Shown here: one piece after another, positions 45,813-53,778 of the stretch
How positions within the stretch are numbered: the stretch's first letter is position 1
How the letters are laid out: each line of letters begins with the position of its first letter
Assembly: GCA_944325005.1 (NCBI GenBank)
Contig: CALUYO010000008.1
Span: 19,900-83,899 of the forward strand
Length of the DNA stretch: 64,000 bases
Reading direction: 5' to 3'
Source: Candidatus Gastranaerophilales bacterium
GTDB taxonomy: Bacteria > Cyanobacteriota > Vampirovibrionia > Gastranaerophilales > Gastranaerophilaceae
Notes under the pieces: model-generated
Seen by the model: the letters and a program-made list of their open reading frames with translations, nothing else
What the model was told of the DNA's origin: nothing
Database searches by the model: none
Made by a program: the position numbers and the translations under genes

Positions 45813-46949
45813 ATGGCAAATTTAAAAAATGAAATATTGCAGATTTTGAATAATCACAAAAATATAGAAGATACATTTTATAATTTATCAAGATATCAAG
45901 AAAATCTATTAAAAAATCATTCAAATCCTGTTTTTAGTAACGAAGATAAAAATAAAATACTTAAACAATTTACAAATTTACAGAATATTAAAAAATCCTT
46001 ATACCGTTATAATACATTGAGTGAAAATGATTATCAAAAAGATGCTGAGGCTGAAAAATCGAATATTGAAAATACCGTATTAAAAGGTGGAATAAGTTAT
46101 AACAAATATGTTTGGCATTCGGAAAATGGGGAACAGACTTGTGATGTTTGTAAATCATTAGATGGGAGAGTTTTTGATTTTTATGATGAAATACCTGAAC
46201 GACCTCATCCAAATTGCAGATGCACAGTTGAAATTGTCGAGGATAATCGCAACCCAAAAACACAAACTTCTAATGATAATGAAGAGCCATGTGATACAAT
46301 AAATGAAATTGAATTTATAATTAGTGAGATTGAAAGAAATATAAATGAAACTGAAACACTTTTATCTGAAGTAGAAACAAATGTACAAGATTTAGAAAAA
46401 GATGTATTAAGAGTGCAGAATTTAATACAAGATGCAAACAATACCCTAGAAAATTTAAGTGAAGAGTATGGAAAACACTTACTTTGGTGCGAAAATAATG
46501 TTGATAATGATTATGCATATATGTATGCTAAAAGAGCCGAATGGCAAACATTATTGCATGATGTTTTAGGTTTGTTAAATCCTATTGGAGCATTTTTTAA
46601 CACACTAAAAATCTTTGTATCAAATTATATAGAACTTTTATATCATGCATATCATTTAAAAGAATTTGAAATGGATAAATACTATCACTCAAAAGCAAAT
46701 TGTGAAGCTACACAAGAAATGGGTATTTTGGGTGAAAAATATGCAATGTTTTTGAGTGATCAAAAAGAAAAATTCGATCAATGGCATAATATGTATGCCA
46801 GATCTCACAAAGTAACTATTGAAGAAGCTATTGCTGATTCAGAAAGAGATCAAGTAGCAAACAGGTTAGGACGAGAAAGAGGGCGTAAATACCCATATTG
46901 TGATTGTTCAATACTTATGCATGATTTGTTGCCTGATTATAAAAAATAA
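45813..46949 (+). CDS. Protein with phage minor-head-type zinc motif and coiled coil
   Basis: 378 aa. Residues ~95-135 carry YVWHSENGEQTCDVCKSLDG...PHPNCRCTVE, the Cys-x2-Cys...HPNCRC motif of phage Mu F / SPP1 gp7-type head proteins (also found in some toxins). Then a coiled coil (~165-225; ISEIERNINETETLLSEVET), a hydrophobic-leaning helix and a Cys-Asp-Cys C-terminus (RKYPYCDCSILMHDLLPDYK). No other head genes are nearby, so it is either an orphan structural remnant or a co-opted effector. AAAGGGGATATAT precedes the start. Confidence 0.6.
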   Translation: MANLKNEILQILNNHKNIEDTFYNLSRYQENLLKNHSNPVFSNEDKNKILKQFTNLQNIKKSLYRYNTLSENDYQKDAEAEKSNIENTVLKGGISYNKYVWHSENGEQTCDVCKSLDGRVFDFYDEIPERPHPNCRCTVEIVEDNRNPKTQTSNDNEEPCDTINEIEFIISEIERNINETETLLSEVETNVQDLEKDVLRVQNLIQDANNTLENLSEEYGKHLLWCENNVDNDYAYMYAKRAEWQTLLHDVLGLLNPIGAFFNTLKIFVSNYIELLYHAYHLKEFEMDKYYHSKANCEATQEMGILGEKYAMFLSDQKEKFDQWHNMYARSHKVTIEEAIADSERDQVANRLGRERGRKYPYCDCSILMHDLLPDYKK

Positions 46950-46955
46950 TAAGTG

Positions 46956-47222
46956 CTATAGCAATGGATGAGAAATATAAAGAACAAAATAAATAATAAA
47001 AATAAAGATGCATATTAATATTATAAAAATATTGGCTCTTATAAAAACTGGTAACCACATACTTATTAATGTTATTATTGATAATATTCTAAAATTTATA
47101 GAATCATTAATCATAAAATATTCAGTATTAGATAATATTGAAATAATTATCCCTGTGAAAAATATTGCAAATATTACATTTATTGTTTTATAAATTAAGT
47201 TCATATTTATATTATAAAACAT
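46956..47222 (-). CDS. Small integral membrane protein
   Basis: 88 aa with three hydrophobic segments (NVIFAIFFTGIIISIL; ILSIITLISMWLPVFI; IFIILICIFIFIIYFVLYI). A TATAATATAAATATG sequence places a -10 box directly before the second ATG (MNLIYKT), suggesting a leaderless start. Ile/Phe richness partly reflects AT content, so this could be a chance ORF. Confidence 0.4.
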   Translation of the reverse strand: MFYNINMNLIYKTINVIFAIFFTGIIISILSNTEYFMINDSINFRILSIITLISMWLPVFIRANIFIILICIFIFIIYFVLYISHPLL

Positions 47223-47288
47223 ATTTAGTACAAATTTTCAATAATGTCTCTATTTTTATTATTTTGTATATTTTTACAGATTTTTATA

Positions 47289-47487
47289 TTCAATCTGCAC
47301 CTTTAAAATTTCAAAAAGAGAATTTAGGAGATATTTTAATAAAATGTGGTAAAAATTAAGCTTTAAAAATTCTCTAGATAAAATTATATATCAAAAACCG
47401 CCCACACTGGGCGGTTTTTCAAACTTATATCTTCACTAACTCCTAATCTGTATACCAAAAAACGGAGTAATAGGGATTTGAACCCTA
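47289..47487. repeat. Imperfect direct repeat, right copy (contains tRNA-Ser 3' end)
   Basis: Right partner of 44638-44838. Includes the tRNA-Ser terminator and the last ~25 nt of tRNA-Ser(GCT). The right copy is intact and functional; the left is degraded. The 2.4-kb interval between them is the presumed integrated segment. No integrase lies inside it. Confidence 0.7.
47393..47419 (-). terminator. tRNA-Ser terminator
   Basis: AAAAACCGCCCA / TGGGCGGTTTTT, ideal for the minus-strand tRNA transcript ending at 47463. Confidence 0.85.
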
Positions 47488-47551
47488 GATGCAGATTGCT
47501 CCACATAACACCTTAGCAGGGTGCCGCCTTCAGCCACTCGGCCATTACTCC
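47463..47551 (-). tRNA. tRNA-Ser (GCT)
   Basis: 89 nt, with a long variable arm typical of class II. Acceptor stem GGAGTAA pairs with TTACTCC; the D-loop has GGCCGAGTGGC; anticodon stem-loop CACCC-TGCTAAG-GTG gives anticodon GCT (serine AGC/AGT); T-loop GGGTTCAAATCCC. Discriminator G at 47463; CCA is not encoded. A terminator follows and the 3' end is part of the direct repeat. Confidence 0.95.
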
Positions 47552-47699
47552 ATTTCTAATTAAATTTTTCGTAATATACTATTACGACATGTGCATATTA
47601 TTATTTTAACATAAATATTTTTTTTCGTAAATATTTTCTTGACCCTTATTTTTAATTAAGCTAAAATATTGATGAAGTTATATAGAAAGGCGTTGTTTG

Positions 47700-48215
47700 A
47701 TGATTGAAATGAAAGTGATGGGTATTGCCCTTGATACCAGAACAGGTTCCCCGATTGTTGTTTTACATGATAAAGAGAATAGAAAAGCTTTACCTATTTG
47801 GATTGGGTCTGCTGAGGCAAGTGCAATTATCAGAAAAATTGAAAATCTATCTGTTGCACGTCCGATGACTCATGATTTAATTATTAATATTATTGAAAAA
47901 ACCGGATATACGCTTGATAAAATAGAGATTAATGACGTTGAAAAGGATACCTATTATGCAACTTTGTTTTTATCAAATAGCGAAGGGCAGATTTTAGAAA
48001 TTGATTCCAGACCTTCTGATGCTATTGCTGTTGCAATCAGAGTTGATGCTCCTATTTTTGTTACGGCAAATGTTATTTCAAATGGCTCAGTGTCAACCGA
48101 TTCAGCTAAAGATGAGGAAGAAGCTCAGGAATTCAAAAAATTTGTACAAAGTATTAAACCGTCTGATTTTGCAAAGTTAATGAAAGATAATGAGCATCAC
48201 GAAAGTGATCAATAA
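47700..48215 (+). CDS. Bifunctional nuclease (BFN) domain protein
   Basis: 171 aa from ATG 47700 (MIEMKVMGIALDTRTGSPIV); a TTG three bases earlier is less likely. BFN (DUF151) fold: IVVLHDKENRKALPIWIGSA, MTHDLIINIIEKTGY, LEIDSRPSDAIAVAIRVDAP. Plant and bacterial members degrade DNA and RNA in vitro. An acidic C-terminal tail follows. Core gene in cyanobacteria-like genomes; marks the right end of the accessory region. Confidence 0.9.
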   Translation: MIEMKVMGIALDTRTGSPIVVLHDKENRKALPIWIGSAEASAIIRKIENLSVARPMTHDLIINIIEKTGYTLDKIEINDVEKDTYYATLFLSNSEGQILEIDSRPSDAIAVAIRVDAPIFVTANVISNGSVSTDSAKDEEEAQEFKKFVQSIKPSDFAKLMKDNEHHESDQ

Positions 48216-48300
48216 CGATATTGTTAAAAATGTAACAAATTTTTTAATATTTGAAAAATCATTATTATTTGCGTTTTAATATATATAAGGATAATTGTAT

Positions 48301-48507
48301 ATGAACGGAATTGAAGCTATACGGTCTAATAATATTTTTAGAGTTAATGCGGTTAATCTTTTTGAGAACAGCCGTCAAAATAGAGCTGTTTCAAATCGTT
48401 TTGATACAGGGCTTTTTGCTCAACAGTCTAATAATGATTATAACTTAAATCATCCGCGTGTTGCAGGGAGTGAGACACAGGCTCGTCATTTGGATTTATT
48501 AGCTTAA
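48301..48507 (+). CDS. Unknown small protein (68 aa), polar
   Basis: Starts MNGIEAIRSNNIFRVNAVNL after AAGGATAATTGTAT. Asn/Arg/Gln-rich with NRFDTGLFAQQSNNDYNLNH; no hydrophobic segment. An in-frame start two codons upstream (48295) has poorer RBS spacing. Family not recognised. Together with 3385 and 48584 it belongs to a class of short, polar, Asn-rich proteins here. Confidence 0.6.
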   Translation: MNGIEAIRSNNIFRVNAVNLFENSRQNRAVSNRFDTGLFAQQSNNDYNLNHPRVAGSETQARHLDLLA

Positions 48508-48583
48508 AATTTCTTAATAATAACGCAATTTTTATTACAAAATTTTCTTTATATAGATAAGGGAAATTTTGGAGTAAAAAATT

Positions 48584-48784
48584 ATGTCTATACAGCAACT
48601 TTTGGGGATTAATAAGGCACAAAGTCTAACAAATGTTTATGGCAGCTATGCACGTCCTGCTGATAATTTTGTAAAAAATGCATTTAATTTTGGAGCGGCA
48701 AATCCAAACAGACCAAACGGAATTGTTTATGAAAATGCACTGGGTGACCCGTCCCGTGGTACTAAGTTGTATTGCCTAGGATAA
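48584..48784 (+). CDS. Unknown small protein (66 aa), Asn/Gly-rich
   Basis: MSIQQLLGINKAQSLTNVYG..., with NFGAANPNRPNGIVY and a single C-terminal Cys (KLYCLG). No membrane segment. Upstream AAGGGAAATTTTGGAG gives an RBS. Its end overlaps the convergent 52-aa gene by 9 nt. Unknown function. Confidence 0.55.
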   Translation: MSIQQLLGINKAQSLTNVYGSYARPADNFVKNAFNFGAANPNRPNGIVYENALGDPSRGTKLYCLG

Positions 48785-48934
48785 GAGGAAATTATTTTTT
48801 GTATTTGTGCTGTAAATTAGCTTTGTTGCACTGAATTCAGGGATGAAAGAGTAAACTTTTTGTTCTTTTTTTCTAAAACTGCATAAGCCTACAACTTTGT
48901 CTTCGTCTTTAAATAATTTTTTCAGAAATTCCAT
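48776..48934 (-). CDS. Unknown small protein (52 aa)
   Basis: Reads MEFLKKLFKDEDKVVGLCSF and continues RKKEQKVYSFIPEFSATKLI to a stop at 48776. AAGAAGGATGTG precedes the ATG and a TATACAAT-like -10 lies upstream, divergent from the 67-aa gene at 49014. Basic protein with two beta-like strands. Not recognised. Confidence 0.5.
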   Translation of the reverse strand: MEFLKKLFKDEDKVVGLCSFRKKEQKVYSFIPEFSATKLIYSTNTKNNFLLS

Positions 48935-49013
48935 AAAAATACACATCCTTCTTTTTTATTGTATAATGTTTTTAATGATATTATGTTTAAAGTCAATATA
49001 AGGAGGAAATATT

Positions 49014-49217
49014 ATGGCTGGTAAAATTACTAAAGATATGAACATTATGGATATAGTTCAACAATGCCCGGAAAGTATTGAAGTATTTCAAAAATATGGA
49101 TTGGGATGTATCGGCTGTGCTGCAGCTCACTTTGAGAATTTAGAAGCAGGCGCTAAAGTTCATGGTTTTGATCCGGATGCTATGGTTGCAGATATTAACG
49201 CATTAATAAAAGACTAG
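49014..49217 (+). CDS. DUF1858 redox-disulfide domain protein
   Basis: 67 aa. MDIVQQCPESIEVFQKYGLG followed by CIGCAAAHFENLEAGAKVHG: the Cys-x2-Cys of the DUF1858 / ScdA N-terminal domain, found stand-alone and fused to hybrid-cluster or iron-centre proteins. Probably an anaerobic redox or metal-linked partner (inference). AAGGAGGAAAT RBS; strong terminator follows. Confidence 0.88.
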   Translation: MAGKITKDMNIMDIVQQCPESIEVFQKYGLGCIGCAAAHFENLEAGAKVHGFDPDAMVADINALIKD

Positions 49218-49235
49218 TTAACTATTACTAATAAT

Positions 49236-49265
49236 AAAAAAGAACCTCATTTGAGGTTCTTTTTT
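49236..49265 (+). terminator. Terminator after the DUF1858 gene
   Basis: AAAAAAGAACCTCA / TGAGGTTCTTTTTT, a 14-bp perfect stem with a T-run. Confidence 0.88.
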
Positions 49266-49266
49266 A

Positions 49267-49295
49267 TTGAAAAATATATAGGAATAAGTTATAAT
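49267..49295 (+). promoter_or_regulatory. Sigma-70 promoter of prepilin C
   Basis: TTGAAA (49267-49272), 17-nt spacer, TATAAT (49290-49295), then AAAGGAG and the ATG at 49332. Identical boxes and spacing to prepilins A and E. Confidence 0.78.
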
Positions 49296-49331
49296 TATAG
49301 TTGAAACATAATTACGAGAAAGGAGCTGTTT

Positions 49332-50104
49332 ATGAAAAAGATATTATCTGTAATACGCGGGGGGGGGGCGTTTTAGAGCTCTTATACGCTGTTTTTCGAG
49401 GTTGTAAAATAAATAGAAGCTGTTATAATGATGATGTAACTAGTCACAATTATAATGAGGTTTTAATTATGAAAAAAGCATTTACTTTGGCAGAAGTCCT
49501 TGTAACTCTCGGTATAATCGGAGTAGTTTCCGCAATGACAGTACCAACATTGATGCAAAACCATCAACGTAAAACGTATGTAACACAATTACATAAAGTT
49601 TATAATGAAATTTCTCAGGTTTTACTGCAGTATCAAAGTGATAGAAATGCTGTGAATCTGACTGAAGCAGGTTTGACCAGCGATGAAGCTTTTCAAAATG
49701 CTATTGAAAGTTATATGAAAGTAGTTTCAACATGTGACACAATGGGATCTCCATGTTTTTCTGACAGTTATAAAGATTTGAATGGAGCAGCTACTTCAGG
49801 TATTCAACTAAATCATAAGTCGTATGTTATTGCCAATGGTGCGTCCTTAAGGCCTTATTATCAGAAAGCTGCAGACAAATTATATAATCTTTATGTTGAT
49901 ATTAATGGGCAACAAGGTCCAAATATTCTGGGGCGAGATCTATTTGTTATGGGTGTTTATAATAATGGACTTCTTGATGTATATAGTAATGGTGTTGTAA
50001 CTGCTCCTTTAACTAAAGAGCAAAGAGAAAAAGCAGGTGAAGCTTCTGCTGCCTGGACCCCTTTTGCTAATATTTTAAATGATAATTGGGAAATGAATTA
50101 TTGA
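49332..50104 (+). CDS. Prepilin-like protein C, G10 leader plus internal start
   Basis: Leader ATG 49332 (AAAGGAG, 6-nt spacer) reads MKKILSVIRGGGAF, stop, across ten G. With 8 or 11 G it would join ...GVLELLYAVFRGCKINRSCY...NEVLIMKKA and then FTLAEVLVTLGIIGVVSAMT. Unlike the other loci it has an internal ATG at 49469 with GAGG at 8-nt spacing, giving MKKA then FTLAEVL..., a standard 211-aa prepilin that could be translated whatever the tract length. The soluble domain ends ILNDNWEMNY, shared with prepilin D. The N-terminal ~120 nt are near-identical to prepilin D. Confidence 0.82.
49359..49368. repeat. G:C homopolymer (10) in prepilin C leader
   Basis: Ten G in the coding strand, codons 10-13. 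Flanks ACGC-G10-CGTTTTAGAGCTC. 8 or 11 restores the prepilin frame. Confidence 0.95.
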
Positions 50105-50112
50105 TGTTTCAC

Positions 50113-50142
50113 AAAAAAATCCCGTATTTGCGGGATTTTTTT
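50113..50142. terminator. Bidirectional terminator between prepilin C and the FTG protein
   Basis: AAAAAAATCCCG / CGGGATTTTTTT, 12-bp stem; serves both convergent genes. Confidence 0.9.
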
Positions 50143-50145
50143 GTA

Positions 50146-52173
50146 TTACCTGTTCAAAAATCCAGCCATTGAAGGTTTATTAGTTGCAACACTAGCTGTA
50201 TCATTAACAGTTGTTCCTGATACAGCACTTGTTGTTGAAGCTGCTGTGGCTGCTGCTAATGTAGCTGTTTGGGGCTGTTGTGTGTTAGCTGCTGCTTTTG
50301 CTTTTTCTTCCTTTTCTTTAGCAACAGCTTTTTGGGTCATGTTTTCACAATACCTTGCCAGCCACATCATAAATGCAGGAACAAGTACAAGTGTAGATGC
50401 AAAACCGAATGCACTATTCATTGTTTTTGCTCTGTTAACAAATTTATTATCTTTGCCTGAGAATACAGTATATATTTTTTCAAGAGCTTCAGAGCCTTTA
50501 GCTTTTCTAAATGCTTCATGAATTTCTTCGAGTGTGGCTTCCTTAATAGATTTACCATTAAATTTCTTAATGATTTGTTCTGCATTTTCTTTAACTGTTT
50601 TGTCAATATTCAATACTTTTTTGACATCGCCGCCGTTTTCCTGCAAGAAGTTAAAGAAACCGTTAATACCGTCTTTATATTCGTTAATATTGCTGTATTT
50701 AGAAACGATTTGTTCACTTGTCAGCACTTCAATACCAGAGCCCGCTGTGAAGTAATTTTTGAGTTTATGCAACAAACTCTTATTGTGATTTTCGGGTTTT
50801 ACATTCAATGCAAGTCCGGAAACGTTTGCAAATACATCTGAGAAGCCTCTTGCTAATGCTTTTGCTCCGAATAATATCGCTGTAAAGCTTGATATATCAC
50901 GAACAAGAATTTCTTTTCTTTCTTTATCACTTTTTGCGTTGATATATCTTGGAGGCAAACAGAACCCGAATAATACTGTAAGCATGGCAGGTACTGACAT
51001 TGATGCTCCGTTAAATTCAAAGTTTTTTAGAATTTTCCCGATGCTGCCATTTTTCATTGCGGCTTCACCTGTTCTGGAAATAAAACCGCCTGTGAATGCT
51101 ACATTTTTATCTTTATTTTCGTTAACTTTACTTTCTTTTTTATCTAAAGTTTTATCGGTCTGATTTTCTGGGACTTCTTCTTCCAGCCCTTTTAAACCGG
51201 GGTCATGCTTAAGTCCGAGGTTGTAAAGTTTTGGAATAAATGTGAAGAAAGAAACAACAGCAGACCACATCGCAAGATTGGAGACAACTCTTGTTCCGGC
51301 TCTGTGCAGATTGAATTTTTTTACATATTCGTCAATACTGCCGTTTGCATTTTTCGCCAGATGTTTGTTGACTTTTTCTAAAGCATCTCCGGAATAATCT
51401 GTTAAGCTCTGTGTTAAGCGTTTTATATTAGTCCCAAGCGGTTTGTCTTTCCCTGCGACTTTAAGTGCTACTTCTAGCTCATTACTTGATGGAGCGGCAT
51501 GCTGTTTGCGGATTTTCATGTATTCATCCACAATTTCACCTAATAATTTTTTTGCTCCTTTTTTATCTTTGTTTGCGCGTTTAGTTTCTGCCTCAACGAG
51601 TTTATCTGCAAGAGAACGTGCAGTTTGGTTTAATTCTTCACCCGAAAGTGATTTATCCGTAGAATTATGCAATGCATTTCCCAAAACCTGTGTGTAATAG
51701 CCTTTTTTAAAGGCAGTTGTATCTTTTAACTGTTCGGGATGTTTCGCTGCGTATTCAGCAAAAGCCTGTCCTAAAGCTTCAATATGATTGACATGGACGT
51801 TATTGGCAGTACCTGAAGTTTTTTTCGCAATTGTAAGGATGCCGAGAGGAATTAAGAATGTACTCGGGCCGCTGAGTATTTCACGAATACCTTCGCGTCT
51901 GGCAAATTCCCAGTTTAGCGGACCTGTTTTTTTCCCGTTTTCATCCTCTTTTCTATTACGGTTCAACCCTTCATAAATTCTCGGGGCAACCATGCCGATT
52001 CCGTCCTGAGCAATAAATGATGCCGCAAAACCGCCTCTATCAATTGCATCCATTAAAGTTACTACAGGATTAAAGCTTCCTGTAAAGGATTGCTGATTTT
52101 TATTATTTTTTCCGTCATTAAGATTGTTGTGTTTTGCAACACTTGTTGATGAATTTATTGCTTTTACTGACAT
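50146..52173 (-). CDS. Large FTG-motif family membrane protein, double unit
   Basis: 675 aa. Two FTG motifs: QQSFTGSFNPVVT (~28-34) and NVAFTGGFISRTGEAAM (~360), each followed by hydrophobic helices and a Lys/Asp-rich loop, so it looks like a tandem fusion of the smaller paralogues (11095, 11943, 54517, 55155). Between them is a Lys-rich helical region. The C-terminus has an Ala/Thr-rich low-complexity tail (AAAATAAST-like). No known family. A plus-strand shadow ORF covers part of it and is not real. Confidence 0.75.
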   Translation of the reverse strand: MSVKAINSSTSVAKHNNLNDGKNNKNQQSFTGSFNPVVTLMDAIDRGGFAASFIAQDGIGMVAPRIYEGLNRNRKEDENGKKTGPLNWEFARREGIREILSGPSTFLIPLGILTIAKKTSGTANNVHVNHIEALGQAFAEYAAKHPEQLKDTTAFKKGYYTQVLGNALHNSTDKSLSGEELNQTARSLADKLVEAETKRANKDKKGAKKLLGEIVDEYMKIRKQHAAPSSNELEVALKVAGKDKPLGTNIKRLTQSLTDYSGDALEKVNKHLAKNANGSIDEYVKKFNLHRAGTRVVSNLAMWSAVVSFFTFIPKLYNLGLKHDPGLKGLEEEVPENQTDKTLDKKESKVNENKDKNVAFTGGFISRTGEAAMKNGSIGKILKNFEFNGASMSVPAMLTVLFGFCLPPRYINAKSDKERKEILVRDISSFTAILFGAKALARGFSDVFANVSGLALNVKPENHNKSLLHKLKNYFTAGSGIEVLTSEQIVSKYSNINEYKDGINGFFNFLQENGGDVKKVLNIDKTVKENAEQIIKKFNGKSIKEATLEEIHEAFRKAKGSEALEKIYTVFSGKDNKFVNRAKTMNSAFGFASTLVLVPAFMMWLARYCENMTQKAVAKEKEEKAKAAANTQQPQTATLAAATAASTTSAVSGTTVNDTASVATNKPSMAGFLNR

Positions 52174-52448
52174 TTCCCTACTTTAAATTTTCATAACTAC
52201 ACACATATTAAAAAACTTTTCTTTTACACTTATTGCTTTTTTGAAAATGAATTTTAAAAAAAATTAACAAAAGGTCATAAATGTATTAAGTGTATTTATT
52301 ATACTTAATTTCTATTCAATATGCAAGTTTTTTACTACAATTATAATAATAAGTTTACAAATTTGTAATAAACTCTAATGATAGATAAAAAATCACCCGA
52401 TTGGATATTTAAATTGACACTATTTTTTGTCCGATATAAACTCAATTT

Positions 52449-53750
52449 ATGGAAATTAATGTTGTTGGTGCCGGTCTGGCAGGTTCAGAGGCTGCTTTAC
52501 AGCTGTCTAAACGTGGTTTAAGAGTGAATTTGTATGAAATGCGTCCTGAAAAATCAACAGGTGCACATAAAACAGGTAAATTTGCCGAATTTGTATGCTC
52601 AAATAGTCTTGGGGCTTCGGATTGTTCGAATGCTTCAGGGTTGTTAAAAAAAGAAATGGAACTTTTAGGCGGTGAATTGATAAAAATAGCACGTGCATGT
52701 TCTGTCCCCGCCGGAAATGCACTTGCTATAGACAGAGAATTATTTTCTCAAACTGTTACGGAAAGAATAGAGAATGACGAGAATATAAATATTATAAAAG
52801 AAGAAGTTAGTGATATTCCTGAAGGTTTTACTATTATGGCATCCGGACCTTTAACTTCGGAAGCTCTGGCTAACTCTATTAAGGAATTTACGCAGAGTGA
52901 GCATTTACATTTTTTTGATGCTATAGCTCCCATTGTAGAAAAAGACAGTATTGATTTTGAGAAAGCATTTTGGGCCAGCAGATATGATAAGGGGGAAGCT
53001 TCTTACATAAATTGTCCAATGAACAAAGAAGAGTATGAAACTTTTTATAATATATTAATTAATGCTCCTAAAATTGAACTTAAAGAATTTGAAAAGAATG
53101 CAAAATTTTTTGAAAGCTGTCTGCCTATAGAGGTTCTTGCCTCGCGAGGGGTTGATACTCTCAGGTTTGGCCCGATGAAACCGGTAGGCCTTGTGGATAA
53201 AAGAACAGGTATTGAAAACTATGCTGTAGTTCAGTTGCGTCAGGATAATTCTGCTAAAACGTTATTTAATCTGGTCGGTTTTCAGACCAATTTAAAATGG
53301 GGAGCTCAAAAGGAATTACTTCAATCAATTCCGGGATTGGAAAATGTTAATATTGTCAGATATGGCGTTATGCATAGAAATACGTTTATAAATTCTCCAA
53401 AAATATTAAATGCATCTTTGCAAACAAGGAAAAGGGAAAATTTGTTCTTTGCCGGTCAGCTCACAGGGACTGAAGGTTATACGGAATCTATTGCAACAGG
53501 ATTGCTTGCCGGTATTAATATGGCAAGACTTGTTAACGGGGAGGATTTGATTGTTCTCCCTAAAACAACAATGCTCGGTGCTCTTACTCAATATATTTCA
53601 GATGAAAATCATACGAAATTTCAGCCGATAAATTCAAACTGGGGTATTGTCGAGCATATAGAGCTGCCTAAAAAAGAACGTAAAAATAAGAAGTTAAAAG
53701 CTGAAATGATTTCTAATCGCTCCATTGAATATTTGTTACAAATATGTTAA
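52449..53750 (+). CDS. trmFO: tRNA (uracil-5-)-methyltransferase TrmFO
   Basis: 433 aa. Folate/FAD-dependent enzyme forming m5U54 in tRNA. Seen: VVGAGLAGSEAALQLSKRG (FAD, ~4-22), NLYEMRPEKSTGAHKT, EFVCSNSLGASDCSNASGLL, GVMHRNTFINSPKILN, FAGQLTGTEGYTESIATGLL. A -35 TTGACA at 52414 with AT-rich -10 options (52435 onward) leaves an untranslated leader of only a few bases and no RBS, so the mRNA is probably leaderless or nearly so. Confidence 0.96.
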   Translation: MEINVVGAGLAGSEAALQLSKRGLRVNLYEMRPEKSTGAHKTGKFAEFVCSNSLGASDCSNASGLLKKEMELLGGELIKIARACSVPAGNALAIDRELFSQTVTERIENDENINIIKEEVSDIPEGFTIMASGPLTSEALANSIKEFTQSEHLHFFDAIAPIVEKDSIDFEKAFWASRYDKGEASYINCPMNKEEYETFYNILINAPKIELKEFEKNAKFFESCLPIEVLASRGVDTLRFGPMKPVGLVDKRTGIENYAVVQLRQDNSAKTLFNLVGFQTNLKWGAQKELLQSIPGLENVNIVRYGVMHRNTFINSPKILNASLQTRKRENLFFAGQLTGTEGYTESIATGLLAGINMARLVNGEDLIVLPKTTMLGALTQYISDENHTKFQPINSNWGIVEHIELPKKERKNKKLKAEMISNRSIEYLLQIC

Positions 53751-53753
53751 AAT
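53725..53753 (+). promoter_or_regulatory. Sigma-70 promoter of prepilin D
   Basis: TTGAAT (53725-53730), 17-nt spacer, TAAAAT (53748-53753), overlapping the end of trmFO. AAAGGAG and ATG 53779 follow. Confidence 0.65.
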
Positions 53754-53778
53754 AAATGTGAGAAAGAAAGGAGCAATT

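Noticed and set aside
22055..47460. CRISPR array or cas genes in the accessory region
   Set aside because: No regularly spaced repeats and no Cas1/Cas2/Cas9-like product; the Cas4-like cysteines belong to the helicase-nuclease.
50141..50521. Plus-strand ORF opposite the 675-aa gene
   Set aside because: Shadow of the Lys/Ala-rich minus-strand coding sequence; no RBS.
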